Shown here piece by piece: positions 13,956 to 21,626 of a DNA stretch of 23,759 nucleotides. The translations under genes and the position numbers were made by a program. Every line of letters begins with the position of its first letter. The first letter of the stretch is position 1. The notes beneath the pieces are model-generated. The model ran no database searches, was not told the origin of the DNA, and saw nothing but the letters and a program-made list of their open reading frames with translations. Source of the DNA: Thermoplasmata archaeon (lineage in GTDB: Archaea > Thermoplasmatota > Thermoplasmata > Lutacidiplasmatales > UBA184); assembly GCA_030038885.1 (NCBI GenBank), contig JASHQY010000099.1, positions 1 to 23,759 on the forward strand, written 5' to 3'.

Positions 13956-14469
13956 GGACCCGTCGCGACTCCTCCTCGGGATTGCCCGTGTGGTGATGCG
14001 CCTTCGCCAGCGCCCGTCGGTCGAGCGCGAGCACCCGGTTCGAGAGCCACTCGTACTCGTGGAACACCAGCGGGTCCTCGAGGTCGCGGCGCAGGCGATC
14101 CACCCAATCGGCGGGGTGCCTCAGGGCCCACCAGTACGCCGTGATCCAGGTGCCGAACGCCTCCCAGACCAGGTCCTCGTCCAGCACGCCCCGATGCGTG
14201 AGCGTGCCGATCAGCTCGAAGAACGTCACGACCTCGATGCTCGCGATGTCCTCGTGCGCCTGCTTGAGCAGCCGGTCGGCCAGATGGCGTCGGACCGAGC
14301 GCATGCGGCTCGAGTCGAACTTGTCCCGGAGGTTCATCACGGCGTTCGCGGAGTTGAGGACCTGCGCCTGGCGCGTCTGCCAGAACAGGATCAGAAGCGT
14401 TCCGATCGCGAGGACCCAGGTGCTGATCGCCGCGACGATCGCGAGGCTCGGCCAATCGATCTGGACCAT
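13924..14469 (-). CDS. Single-pass membrane protein, unknown
   Basis: A 181-residue protein with one N-terminal membrane helix (~8-30, SLAIVAAISTWVLAIGTLLILFW) followed by a cytosolic helical region (TRQAQVLNSANAVMNLRDKF, SSRMRSVRRHLADRLL, VVTFFELIGTLTHRGVLDED). This layout is common in uncharacterised proteins annotated DUF4760-like, but I cannot confirm that link. The ATG at 14469 follows ggaggaagggg at ~8 bases and a TATA box ~55 bases upstream, so this gene seems to have a true leader with a ribosome-binding site. Confidence 0.7.
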   Translation of the reverse strand: MVQIDWPSLAIVAAISTWVLAIGTLLILFWQTRQAQVLNSANAVMNLRDKFDSSRMRSVRRHLADRLLKQAHEDIASIEVVTFFELIGTLTHRGVLDEDLVWEAFGTWITAYWWALRHPADWVDRLRRDLEDPLVFHEYEWLSNRVLALDRRALAKAHHHTGNPEEESRRVLTRESLLESV

Positions 14470-14522
14470 CCGGGGACCCCTTCCTCCGCTCCCGCGCTCG
14501 CGTCCGACACGGTGCGGGGTGA

Positions 14523-14531
14523 CGATAAATC
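14523..14531 (-). promoter_or_regulatory. TATA box of the 13924-14469 gene
   Basis: Reads gatttatcg on the minus strand, ~54-62 bases before ATG 14469, and predicts a leader of ~25-30 bases. It is enclosed by short arms cgat/atcg. Confidence 0.45.
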
Positions 14532-14613
14532 ATCGCCGGGGAGCCCCGGCCGCGCCCCCCAGGAGGGCCCGGGCGTGGGGCCACGGTCCGCGGGGGGCGA
14601 CCGGGCCCGAGGT

Positions 14614-14832
14614 TCAGGGACGGCGATGCTCTCGGGACCGGTGGGCCCGGACCGCCGCGGACGAGGTGAAGCGCCGCTCGCACTCCGGGCACACGAACGG
14701 GTCCTTCGGGCTCGGCTCGACCCGGCCGGCGTGGCTGTCGATCCGATGCGCCGCGAGCGCTTCTTCGGATCGGAAGATGCGTCCGCAGTCGGAGCACACC
14801 GCCTCGACCTCGTCGTACTCCACGAACGGCAT
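14614..14832 (-). CDS. Tandem C2H2 zinc-finger protein
   Basis: A 72-residue protein that is essentially two classical C2H2 zinc fingers. Finger one is C13, C16, H29 and H34 (CSDCGRIF...AAHRIDSH). Finger two is C48, C51, H64 and H69 (CPECERRF...RAHRSREH). Both follow C-x2-C-x12-H-x4-H with the conserved phenylalanine. The fingers are joined by a 13-residue linker, and only ~12 residues precede them (MPFVEYDEVEAV). It probably binds DNA, RNA or a protein. The ATG at 14832 is chosen because upstream sequence in frame is proline-rich and non-coding. A possible TATA (actactta, ~14907-14914) lies ~75 bases upstream, which would mean a leader of about 50 bases. Targets unknown. Confidence 0.85.
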   Translation of the reverse strand: MPFVEYDEVEAVCSDCGRIFRSEEALAAHRIDSHAGRVEPSPKDPFVCPECERRFTSSAAVRAHRSREHRRP

Positions 14833-15145
14833 GTACCGAGGTCGATCTCCGGAGCCCCCGCACGGTCCGTGGGCGGCGGGGGAAGTGGGGTACGCGGACC
14901 CGGGGTAAGTAGTTGGGGTTCGGGGGTCTCCGCGCGGTCGAGCGGGGGGCGATCGCGCCCGGGCCGCCGCGGGTCCGGGGGAGGTCCGGCGCGTGGACGG
15001 GTGGATTGCGCGAGCAGGTCCCCGACCTCCCGATGGCGGCCCGGCCGACCCCGTCGGTGGGCGTTCGTCCAGTTCCGGGGAGCTCGGATTCAACTATCTC
15101 GGACCCCTACTCGGACCGAACGGGGGTCCGGTGCGGGTCCGGTCG

Positions 15146-15934
15146 ATGCCCGAAGCGTGCGAGACGATCCGGTTGCGGGGGGCGCGGAGGTCGGATGCCC
15201 GAGCGATCGCCGCGATCTACAACGAGGAGGTGGCCACGACGGTCGCGACCATGGACACCGAGCCACGGACCCTCGACGCCCAGCGAACGTTGCTCCGGGA
15301 GCACGTGGCCCCGTGGGTCGCGATCGTCGCGACGTCCGAGGGGAAGGTCGTCGGCTGGGCGTCGCTCAGCCCCTGGTCCGAGCGACGGGCGTACGCACCC
15401 ACGGCCGAAGTGTCCGTGTACGTGGCCGCCGACCATCGAGGGCGCGGGGTGGGCGGGCGCCTGCTGGCGCGCCTGATCGAATTGGGCCGGGCGGCCGGCC
15501 TTCACTCCCTGCTCGCTCGCATCGCCGACCGGAACGTCGTGAGCCTGCGCCTTCATTACCGCCACGGTTTCGAGTCGGTCGGCGTCCTAAGGGAAGTGGG
15601 CCGGAAGTTCGGGAAGTGGGTGGACGTCCGCGTGCTGCAGCGCCGATATCGCTCCGCGAGAGCGGCCGCGGCCGAGGAAGCGCGGGGTCGGGATCCCCGA
15701 CGCGCGGACCACCGGCGTCGGGCCACCGAAGGTGCTCCTGCGGGTCGGCGGTACGCGGCCGAGCGGGTCCCCCGCTCCCCGCGCCGACCTCGGACGGGAT
15801 CGTCCCCGCACCGTCGAGCTCGAACGCCACGGACCGCGCGAGCGGGCGGGCGGGGAAGCGAACCGCGGGAACGGCCCCGCCTTCCCCCCGGCGAGCCTCG
15901 GAGCGGGCGGAGGGAGTTGCCCCTCGGGCCGTGA
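15146..15934 (+). CDS. PAT-type GNAT N-acetyltransferase with long basic tail
   Basis: Acetyl-CoA-dependent N-acetyltransferase of the phosphinothricin/L-amino-acid acetyltransferase group. The start of the fold is typical (IRLRGARRSDARAIAAIYNEEV). The acetyl-CoA loop is DHRGRGVGGRLLARLIELG (~96-114), followed by HYRHGFESVGVLREVGRKFGKW (~137-158), which is highly characteristic of PAT proteins. These normally end near residue 170. Here the frame continues for ~93 residues of arginine- and proline-rich sequence to 262. GTG 15131 is an alternative start. A possible TATA-like aactatctc lies near 15092-15100. The native substrate is probably an amino acid such as methionine sulfoximine-like or aromatic ones, not determinable here. 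Confidence 0.88.
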   Translation: MPEACETIRLRGARRSDARAIAAIYNEEVATTVATMDTEPRTLDAQRTLLREHVAPWVAIVATSEGKVVGWASLSPWSERRAYAPTAEVSVYVAADHRGRGVGGRLLARLIELGRAAGLHSLLARIADRNVVSLRLHYRHGFESVGVLREVGRKFGKWVDVRVLQRRYRSARAAAAEEARGRDPRRADHRRRATEGAPAGRRYAAERVPRSPRRPRTGSSPHRRARTPRTARAGGRGSEPRERPRLPPGEPRSGRRELPLGP

Positions 15935-15982
15935 CGGTCGGCCCTCGCCCCGGCGCCGGATGGTGCGGGGGATAGCGCGCGC

Positions 15983-15989
15983 TTTAATC
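15983..15989 (+). promoter_or_regulatory. TATA box of ribA
   Basis: The sequence tttaatc lies 23-29 bases before ATG 16012, so ribA should be leaderless. This leaves no room for an FMN riboswitch. Confidence 0.6.
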
Positions 15990-16011
15990 GGGCGGCCGGC
16001 TCCCGCGACCG

Positions 16012-16725
16012 ATGGGTATCTCCCCAGCCGTGGTCCGAGAGCTCCTCGACGAGAGCGCGACGCACGAGTGCCCCGACGCCCCGGCGGGGACGTGCGTCCG
16101 CGTGCTCGCGATCGCGAATCTCCCGACGAGGTTCGGGGACTACCAGGTCGCCGCGTTCTGGAGCCCGACGGACCGCAAGGAGCACGCCGCGTTCGTCCAC
16201 GGCGATGTCGTCGGTCAGGAGGAGGTCCCGGTACGATTGCACTCCGAATGCCTCACGGGAGACGCGATCGGGTCCCTGCGGTGCGACTGCCGCGACCAGC
16301 TGCTCGAGTCGCTCGAGCGGATCGGCAAGATGGAGTCGGGGATCGTGCTGTACCTTCGCCAGGAGGGCCGGGGGATCGGCTTCGTGAACAAGATCAAGGC
16401 ATACCAGCTCCAGGACCAGGGCTACGATACCGTTCAGGCGAACGAGGCGCTCGGCTTCCGCGCGGACGAACGCGACTACGCGATCGCCGCCCACATGCTG
16501 AACACCCTCAGGGTGCGGTCGATTCGGATCATGACGAACAATCCGAGCAAGGTGCAGGACCTCACGGAGCACGGGGTCAGGATCGTCGGACGGATCCCCG
16601 TCATCGTTCCGCCGAACGATCACGACCGCGCCTACATGCACACGAAGCAGGCCAAGCTCGGCCACCTGCTCGGATTCGAGCAGGACGACGACTGGCACGG
16701 GACCGCCGAGTCCGAGCCCAAGTGA
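16012..16725 (+). CDS. ribA: GTP cyclohydrolase II (bacterial type)
   Basis: Catalyses the first step of riboflavin synthesis, converting GTP to a diaminopyrimidine with release of formate and pyrophosphate. The zinc site is complete: C80, C91 and C93 in LHSECLTGDAIGSLRCDC, with spacing as in E. coli RibA. Catalytic motifs LRQEGRGIGFVNKIKAY and MTNNPSK are present. The length is 237 residues, slightly longer than E. coli RibA because of ~25 extra residues at the N-terminus; no fused DHBP synthase domain is present. No other riboflavin gene is in the window. Archaea generally use the unrelated GTP cyclohydrolase III/ArfA route, so this gene may have a bacterial origin. Confidence 0.95.
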   Translation: MGISPAVVRELLDESATHECPDAPAGTCVRVLAIANLPTRFGDYQVAAFWSPTDRKEHAAFVHGDVVGQEEVPVRLHSECLTGDAIGSLRCDCRDQLLESLERIGKMESGIVLYLRQEGRGIGFVNKIKAYQLQDQGYDTVQANEALGFRADERDYAIAAHMLNTLRVRSIRIMTNNPSKVQDLTEHGVRIVGRIPVIVPPNDHDRAYMHTKQAKLGHLLGFEQDDDWHGTAESEPK

Positions 16726-16758
16726 GACCGACCGGGGGCTCCGGGCCCCATCGGAAGG

Positions 16759-16766
16759 TGTTTAAC
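16759..16766 (+). promoter_or_regulatory. TATA box of the SSB gene
   Basis: The sequence tgtttaac lies 26-33 bases before ATG 16792. It supports this ATG over the in-frame TTG at 16777. Confidence 0.6.
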
Positions 16767-16791
16767 CCCCGCCCGTTTGGCCGCGACCGCC

Positions 16792-17076
16792 ATGCCCGGC
16801 ATTGCCTCGCTACGAGCGAACCAGAACGCGACGATCGAGGGAACCATCACCGCCATCTCCGCGGTGCGGGACGTCACGACCTCCCGGGGGCCGTCGCAGG
16901 TCGCGGACGCGACCGTCCAGGATGAGACCGGCACGATCACGCTGACCCTTTGGGGCGAGGACACCAAGCGCTACAGCGTCGGCCAGAAGATCCGGATCAC
17001 CGACGGCTGGGTCAAGGATTTCCGCGGGAAGCTCCAGATCTCGATGGGGCGCTCCGGGAAGATCACGACGGCGTAG
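16792..17076 (+). CDS. Sulfolobus-type single-stranded DNA-binding protein (OB fold)
   Basis: Small OB-fold protein of 94 residues that binds single-stranded DNA. Strand pattern: ATIEGTITAISAVRDVTT, then VADATVQDETGTITLTLWG (~37-55), then YSVGQKIRITDGWVKDFRGK. The three DNA-stacking aromatics of Sulfolobus SSB (W56, W75, F79) map with identical spacing to W54, W73 and F77. It lacks the acidic flexible C-terminal tail of the Sulfolobus protein, so it is a minimal OB domain and may act with other RPA subunits. The transcript appears leaderless. Confidence 0.88.
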   Translation: MPGIASLRANQNATIEGTITAISAVRDVTTSRGPSQVADATVQDETGTITLTLWGEDTKRYSVGQKIRITDGWVKDFRGKLQISMGRSGKITTA

Positions 17077-17112
17077 CCGAGCCTCCGGCCGCGGGGACGG
17101 GTGGGTCCCCGA

Positions 17113-17601
17113 TCAGCGTCGGGGACGGACGCGGTCCGCTCGGTAGTCCCGCTCGAGCGCGCGCGAGAGGTGCCGCCACGCCTCCGCGGTCGACCGCTCG
17201 ATCTCGCGCTTCGACCGCCGGACCGTGGCGCGGGCGGTCGGCCACCGTCGCCAGCGGAGGTCGAGCCGCGTTCGGTCACCCGGGAGCGGGGTGAGCGCGT
17301 ACTCGAGCGAGGCGTCGCGATGGCTCCCGACGCTCTCGGAGTGCCACGCGTTCGGCGGGCGGAGGGTCACCACATGCCGGGACCAGACCCAACCGTCCTT
17401 CGTGTCTTCGAGGTCCTCGAACACGACGCGCCGGGCCGTGCGCTCGAGGATCCGGCGGACGTACTGCTCCCGCTCCCGCTGCGCGTCGCCCGGATCGAAG
17501 TCGGTGCACCAGGAGTAGACGTAGGATAGCGGTGCCCGGAATTCTGCCGCGATGTGGAGTTCCGGCACGGGCGCCCGTCGTGCGGCCGTTGGGGGAGTCA
17601 T
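17113..17601 (-). CDS. START/SRPBCC-like domain protein
   Basis: A 162-residue protein with the SRPBCC (polyketide cyclase/START) layout. The opening strand and helix are ELHIAAEFRAPLSYVYSWCTDF, the middle strands RRVVFEDLEDTKDG and WSRHVVTLRPPNAWHSESVG and SLEYALTPLPGDRTRLDLRWRRWP form the antiparallel sheet, and the long C-terminal helix is ERSTAEAWRHLSRALERDY. Such proteins bind hydrophobic ligands in a deep cavity; no catalytic residues are recognised. It starts at ATG 17601 with a weak gatttgtgg element ~30-38 bases upstream. The 36 bases before it on the right belong to the region with alternative hairpins. Confidence 0.75.
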   Translation of the reverse strand: MTPPTAARRAPVPELHIAAEFRAPLSYVYSWCTDFDPGDAQREREQYVRRILERTARRVVFEDLEDTKDGWVWSRHVVTLRPPNAWHSESVGSHRDASLEYALTPLPGDRTRLDLRWRRWPTARATVRRSKREIERSTAEAWRHLSRALERDYRADRVRPRR

Positions 17602-17680
17602 CGACGTTCCGCCGTCCGACCGAGTCGGTCCACAAATCGGTTTCGGCCGCGCCGGACCGTCGGATCCCCGTGCGGGACGA

Positions 17681-17715
17681 CCCCCCGGCCCTCTCGGGGG
17701 GGAGCGCGCCCCCCG
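17681..17715. repeat. Three evenly spaced segments forming two mutually exclusive hairpins
   Basis: Segments ccccccg (17681-17687), cgggggg (17695-17701) and ccccccg (17709-17715) recur every 14 bases. The middle one can pair with either neighbour: 7 pairs, 7-base loops. The element lies in the 271-base gap between the M3 peptidase stop (17873) and the START-like gene start (17601), both on the minus strand. It could terminate or switch read-through transcription. No U-run follows. Nothing else recognisable lies in 17602-17872. Confidence 0.4.
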
Positions 17716-17872
17716 GGTGCGGCGCTCTGGTCGGAGGGAGCGCGTCGCCCCGCCGACGCTCGTCGGGGGTCCGTTCCGGCCGCGGCGCCTTGCTCCGACT
17801 CCCGGAGACAGAACACCTCCCAGGGAGGCGGTCCGCGGACGGCCCTCCTCGGGGCCCCCGCCGGGGCGCGGG

Positions 17873-19951
17873 TCACGGCGCGGGTGGGTCCGGATTCTCC
17901 CGGGACGGGATCGACGGGTTCGCGGCCGCGGCGGTTGGCTTCGGGTCCGCCGCGGGCTCGTCGCGGGACCATCGTTCGAACGCCTCGAAGTCGAAGTCGC
18001 GGCCGAGGTACGCCCGGATTGACTCGGCCGCCGGTCGGCTGCCTCCCGGCGCGAGGATCTCGGCGGCGTACCGCGCCGCAGTGTCGGGGTCGGTCAGGCT
18101 GCCCTTCGCGCGGAACGGGCCGAGAAGGTCCCGGGCGATGACGATCGACCAGAGGTAGGTGTAGTAGAACGCGGAATAGCCCGTCAGGTGGCCGAACGAC
18201 GCCTCGGGGTGGTAGTCGCCCGGCAGGGGCCGCAGGTAGCACCGATCCCAGGCCGAGCGGTACGCCGCGGTCAGGTCGATCCCCCTCAGGTCCCGTTCGT
18301 AGTACTCGAGCGAGACCGCCGCGAGCGCGACCTGGCGCAGGAACCGGACGGGCCGTCCCATCGCCTCGGCGGCGCACAGCCGCTCGAGGAGGTCGGCGGG
18401 GAGGCCCTCCCCGGTGTCGGGATTCCGGGCGAACCGGGCGAGGGTCGCGGGGTCTCGGGCCCACTCCTCGAACAGCTGCGAGGGAGCCTCGATGAAGTCC
18501 CATTCCACGTGGAGCTGCGCGTTGAACAGCCAGCGGGGCTGACCGGAGAGGAGGTCGTGGAGCAGGTGCCCGAACTCGTGAAAGAACGTGATCACGTCCC
18601 GCCACTCCATCCGCGCCTCGTCGGGCGGGACCCGGGGGTCCAGGAAGTTGCAGATCAGGGCGGACTGCGGGTACTCGACACCGGCGATCCCCTCGCGTAC
18701 CTCGAAGCACGCGGCGTGGGTGTACTTCCCCTCCCGGGGGATCAGATCGAGGAAGCAGCGACCGAGCGGGCGGGTCCCGCGGGTCACGTCGTAGACCTCG
18801 ACCGTCGGGTGCCAGGCCCCGGCCGAGGCGACGCGCGCGAACGTGACCCCGAAGAGCCGTTCGCAGAGGTCGAGGAGGCCGTCCCGCACCCGGCCGTACG
18901 GAAGGTAGGCGCGCAACGCCCGCGCGTCGACCCCGTACTCCTCCGCGCGGATCCGCCCGTCGTAGTACCCGCCCGCCGAGAGCTCGTAGTCCCAGGGGTC
19001 GAGCTCGGTCGCCTCGGGGTGGTCGCGTCGCTTGCGAGCGAGGTAGCGCGCGAGGTCTCGGGCCGCGGGTTCGGCGAGGACGTGCCGGAGCCGCTCGAGG
19101 AACGCGTGCGCCGCCGCCGGCGAGCCGATCATCTTGTCCTCGAGGGCGTACGCTGCGTAGTCGGGATACCCGAGGAGGTGGGCGAGCTCGGCGCGCCGCT
19201 CGAGGAGCTCGCGCAGGACGGGGAGGTTCTCCGGATAGGCCCGATTCATGAACTCGTAGAGGAGGTCGCGCCGCACGTTCGCCCGGTCGCAGTACGCCAA
19301 CACGGGAAAGACGTCGGGGTACTTCGTCGAGATTCGGATCGCGCCGTCGGGGCCCGGAGCGTGCGCTGCCCGGTAGTCCGCCGGGAGCCCGGAGAGCGCG
19401 TCCGCTCCCGAGAGCGTCAACGACCGGTCGAGCCGCGCGAGGTTCTCGGTGAATTGGTTCGCGGTGCGATCGATGCGGTCGAGCAGCTCGAGGAGCCGCG
19501 CTCGGGATTCCGGCCCCGCCTCGACCCCGGCGCGCCGCATCTCCCGCAGCATCTTCATCACGGCGAACCGCGTCTCCGGGTCTTCGCCCCCGAGGTCCAG
19601 CTGTCCGAGCCCCGCGTAGATCGCGCCGTTGAGGCAGAATTCGTTCCGGAACCGCTCGGTCGCTTCGGTGATCTCGCGTCCCGCGGCGCGGACCTCGGGA
19701 TCCGGGGACACCGCGAAGAGGAGGTTCCCGTGGGACCCAAGGTCGCGCAGCCGGGTGAGGAGCCGGTCCAGGGGGACGAGAAAGTCCGCGACCGTCGGGC
19801 GGCCGGCGCGGGCCGCCAGGTCGCCCAGCTCGGCCGTGGCGGACGCGATCTCCCGGGACGCGCGCTGCTTCAGTTCGGCGGGGCCGAGCGAGAACGGAAA
19901 TTCGCCGGGGCCGGGGGGCCACGGGGCGCCCGGTGACGGTCGGTCGGCCAC
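17873..19951 (-). CDS. M3-family oligopeptidase (thimet/OpdA-like)
   Basis: Cytosolic zinc metallopeptidase of family M3 that cleaves short peptides. The 692-residue protein has the M3 zinc site FFHEFGHLLHDLL (H458, E459, H462) with third ligand E488 in DFIEAPSQ. The substrate-binding segment GYSAFYYTYLWSIVIA corresponds to the thimet oligopeptidase GYDAxYYGYLWS motif. The N-terminal two-thirds is helical as expected. The start GTG at 19951 (VADRPSPG) is supported by a TATA-like aagctatcc 22-30 bases upstream; longer upstream frame is arginine- and glycine-rich and looks non-coding. It follows the GNAT gene by 46 bases. The last ~35 residues are proline- and alanine-rich. Together with the M2 enzyme at 6526 this is the second peptide-degrading metallopeptidase in the window. 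Confidence 0.93.
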   Translation of the reverse strand: MADRPSPGAPWPPGPGEFPFSLGPAELKQRASREIASATAELGDLAARAGRPTVADFLVPLDRLLTRLRDLGSHGNLLFAVSPDPEVRAAGREITEATERFRNEFCLNGAIYAGLGQLDLGGEDPETRFAVMKMLREMRRAGVEAGPESRARLLELLDRIDRTANQFTENLARLDRSLTLSGADALSGLPADYRAAHAPGPDGAIRISTKYPDVFPVLAYCDRANVRRDLLYEFMNRAYPENLPVLRELLERRAELAHLLGYPDYAAYALEDKMIGSPAAAHAFLERLRHVLAEPAARDLARYLARKRRDHPEATELDPWDYELSAGGYYDGRIRAEEYGVDARALRAYLPYGRVRDGLLDLCERLFGVTFARVASAGAWHPTVEVYDVTRGTRPLGRCFLDLIPREGKYTHAACFEVREGIAGVEYPQSALICNFLDPRVPPDEARMEWRDVITFFHEFGHLLHDLLSGQPRWLFNAQLHVEWDFIEAPSQLFEEWARDPATLARFARNPDTGEGLPADLLERLCAAEAMGRPVRFLRQVALAAVSLEYYERDLRGIDLTAAYRSAWDRCYLRPLPGDYHPEASFGHLTGYSAFYYTYLWSIVIARDLLGPFRAKGSLTDPDTAARYAAEILAPGGSRPAAESIRAYLGRDFDFEAFERWSRDEPAADPKPTAAAANPSIPSRENPDPPAP

Positions 19952-19997
19952 GGGGAACCCACGCCGTTCGGAGGATAGCTTCGTCGCGGCGGGGGCC

Positions 19998-20525
19998 TCA
20001 TCGCCCACCGGGCGGGGGGGCCGCCGGGGGCTCGGGCGCGAGGCGCCGTCCGAGCAGGACCTCGCCCGAAACGATCCACATTCGGCTGCGGAGCCCCCAG
20101 GCGCCGAGGCCTCCTTCGAGGTAGCCCTGCTCCTTGCGCTCGACCGTCCGGAACCCGCGCGAGCGGAAGAGCGCGATCGAAGCGGCATTGTCCCCCTCGG
20201 CGGCGGCGTAGGCGATCCGGACACCCGCGCCGACGAACCCCGCGATCGCATCGTCCAGGAGTCGCGCGCCCACCCCGTGCCGTCGGGAGGTCGCCCGGAC
20301 CGCGAGGTAGTAGACGTAGCCCACGGCCGGGTTCAGGCGCTCGAGCAGCGCCACGCCGACGACCTCCCCGCCCACGAGAGCGGCCCGAACGAGGGAGACC
20401 GTCCGCAACGTCCGCTTCGCGTGCCAGCGGTAGACCCCCGCGAACGAATCGATCAGCACCGGGATCGCACGCTCCCGGTCGGGTCCGACGAGGTCGATCA
20501 ACGACCCGCTCCCCGGTTCCGCCAT
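19998..20525 (-). CDS. GNAT-family N-acetyltransferase
   Basis: A 175-residue acetyltransferase. Motif A reads YVYYLAVRATSRRHGVGARLLDDAI, containing the R-x-x-G-x-G acetyl-CoA loop, and NAASIALFRSRGFRTVERKE is the typical C-terminal strand-helix. The start ATG at 20525 is preceded by gagcgaggg. The last ~20 residues are proline-rich (APEPPAAPPPGGR). The gene ends 46 bases before the M3 peptidase start, so they may be cotranscribed, although the peptidase also has its own TATA-like element. Substrate unknown. Confidence 0.85.
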   Translation of the reverse strand: MAEPGSGSLIDLVGPDRERAIPVLIDSFAGVYRWHAKRTLRTVSLVRAALVGGEVVGVALLERLNPAVGYVYYLAVRATSRRHGVGARLLDDAIAGFVGAGVRIAYAAAEGDNAASIALFRSRGFRTVERKEQGYLEGGLGAWGLRSRMWIVSGEVLLGRRLAPEPPAAPPPGGR

Positions 20526-20894
20526 CCCTCGCTCCCGCAGTCCCCGGCTATCGCGCGTCGCCACTTCAGCTCCGCCGGAGCGCGGGACCCGGGCCCGGGA
20601 TCGGTGCCGGGGAATGGGGAGGGGTCCGCTCCCACGGAGATCCTTCGTGCGGATCCCCTCGCCGGGCCGGGAGCGGGACCCGGGTCCGCGCCGATGTTCC
20701 CGAGGGTCGGGGATCCGGGGACGCTCGACCGCTTCGCTACCGCGGAGCCCGCGTCCACCGCCCGACCGTTCCGCCGACCGGTCGGCCGAGGTCCGGATTA
20801 CTCGTACGACCGGGTTATCTATCTCCCGGAGCACTATCGCTCGAACCCCACGTCGGCTTCCCCCGGGGGCCGGTACCGAACGGAGAGAAAGGTC
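20526..20894. other. Divergent intergenic region with 14-bp palindrome and TATA box
   Basis: No gene recognised. It holds a 12-base direct repeat gcgggacccggg (20582-20593 and 20673-20684), a perfect 14-bp palindrome gccgaccggtcggc (20773-20786), and a TATA-like ggttatcta (20813-20821) for the membrane protein on the right. The palindrome lies ~27 bases upstream of that TATA box, where activators or repressors often bind in archaea. Confidence 0.45.
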
Positions 20895-21581
20895 GTGGAC
20901 GCGGAATTCATCCTGATCTCGACCTCGCTGGTCCTCCTGACGACCCTATTGTTCGTTCTCTCGGTGCGCGCGCTCGTACGGTTCGCCGAGAACCGCTCGC
21001 GTCCCCAACTGATGTGGGGCAGCGGCCTCGCGATCGCGACGGCCGCCATGGCGGTCGAGTCGGTCGTCTACCTCGGCACCGTGTCGACGGGAATCCTTCA
21101 GCTGTACGTCTTCTGCTCCGCGGCGATCGTCGGGGTGCTCTCGCTGGGGGCGACGCGGATCCTCCGGAGCCCGCGCCTCGAGCGCGTCTACACCGGATAC
21201 ATCGTCGCGACCTGCGCGCTGGTCGCGTTCGCGAGCGCGCTCTCGCCGCTGCCCGACTCGATGGTGTCGGGCGGGATCATCTCGGGCAATCCCCCGCTGC
21301 TATTGATCGTGCTCTCCTCCCTCGTCACCGTGCCGGCGACGATCGTCCTCCTGACCGCGACCGCGGTCTCCCTCCGCCGATCCTGGCGCTGGCAGACGCT
21401 CCTCATGGCGGCCGGAGCGGTGATCCTCGGTGCCGGCGGCGCGCTCTACATCGCCTCGTTCCCGATCGCGCTCTACTACGCGGAGTTCATCGGGATCCTG
21501 CTGCTGTTCCTCGGCCTCGTGAGCCTGCCGCAGACGGCTCCCGCGCCCGCGGCCGCGAGCGTCACCCGGCCCACGTCGTAG
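20895..21581 (+). CDS. Seven-helix membrane protein, unknown
   Basis: Integral membrane protein of 228 residues with about seven hydrophobic helices (~4-26, ~39-60, ~66-88, ~100-119, ~134-157, ~165-190, ~192-212) and short loops. I do not recognise its family; no retinal lysine or transporter motif stands out. GTG at 20895 (MDAEFILIS) is preceded by ggagagaaagg, a plausible ribosome-binding site. The TATA box ~75 bases upstream implies a leader of ~50 bases. The gene is convergent with the flavoenzyme gene (46 bases between stops). The C-terminus is a short alanine- and proline-rich tail. Confidence 0.75.
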   Translation: MDAEFILISTSLVLLTTLLFVLSVRALVRFAENRSRPQLMWGSGLAIATAAMAVESVVYLGTVSTGILQLYVFCSAAIVGVLSLGATRILRSPRLERVYTGYIVATCALVAFASALSPLPDSMVSGGIISGNPPLLLIVLSSLVTVPATIVLLTATAVSLRRSWRWQTLLMAAGAVILGAGGALYIASFPIALYYAEFIGILLLFLGLVSLPQTAPAPAAASVTRPTS

Positions 21582-21626
21582 GTCCGCGCGGCCCGACCCC
21601 TCGGCCGCGCTCGTGCGCATTGGATC

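Noticed and set aside
13990..15975. Long plus-strand frame across the C2H2 gene region
   Set aside because: Composition is that of a shadow; the coding frames are on the minus strand (membrane protein, zinc finger) and in another plus frame (acetyltransferase).
15935..16011. FMN riboswitch before ribA
   Set aside because: Only 77 bases are available and the TATA box lies 23-29 bases before the ATG, so the transcript has no leader to hold one.
17598..19922. Long minus-strand frame overlapping the M3 peptidase
   Set aside because: Arginine- and proline-rich translation; the true frame carries HEFGH and the substrate-binding motif.
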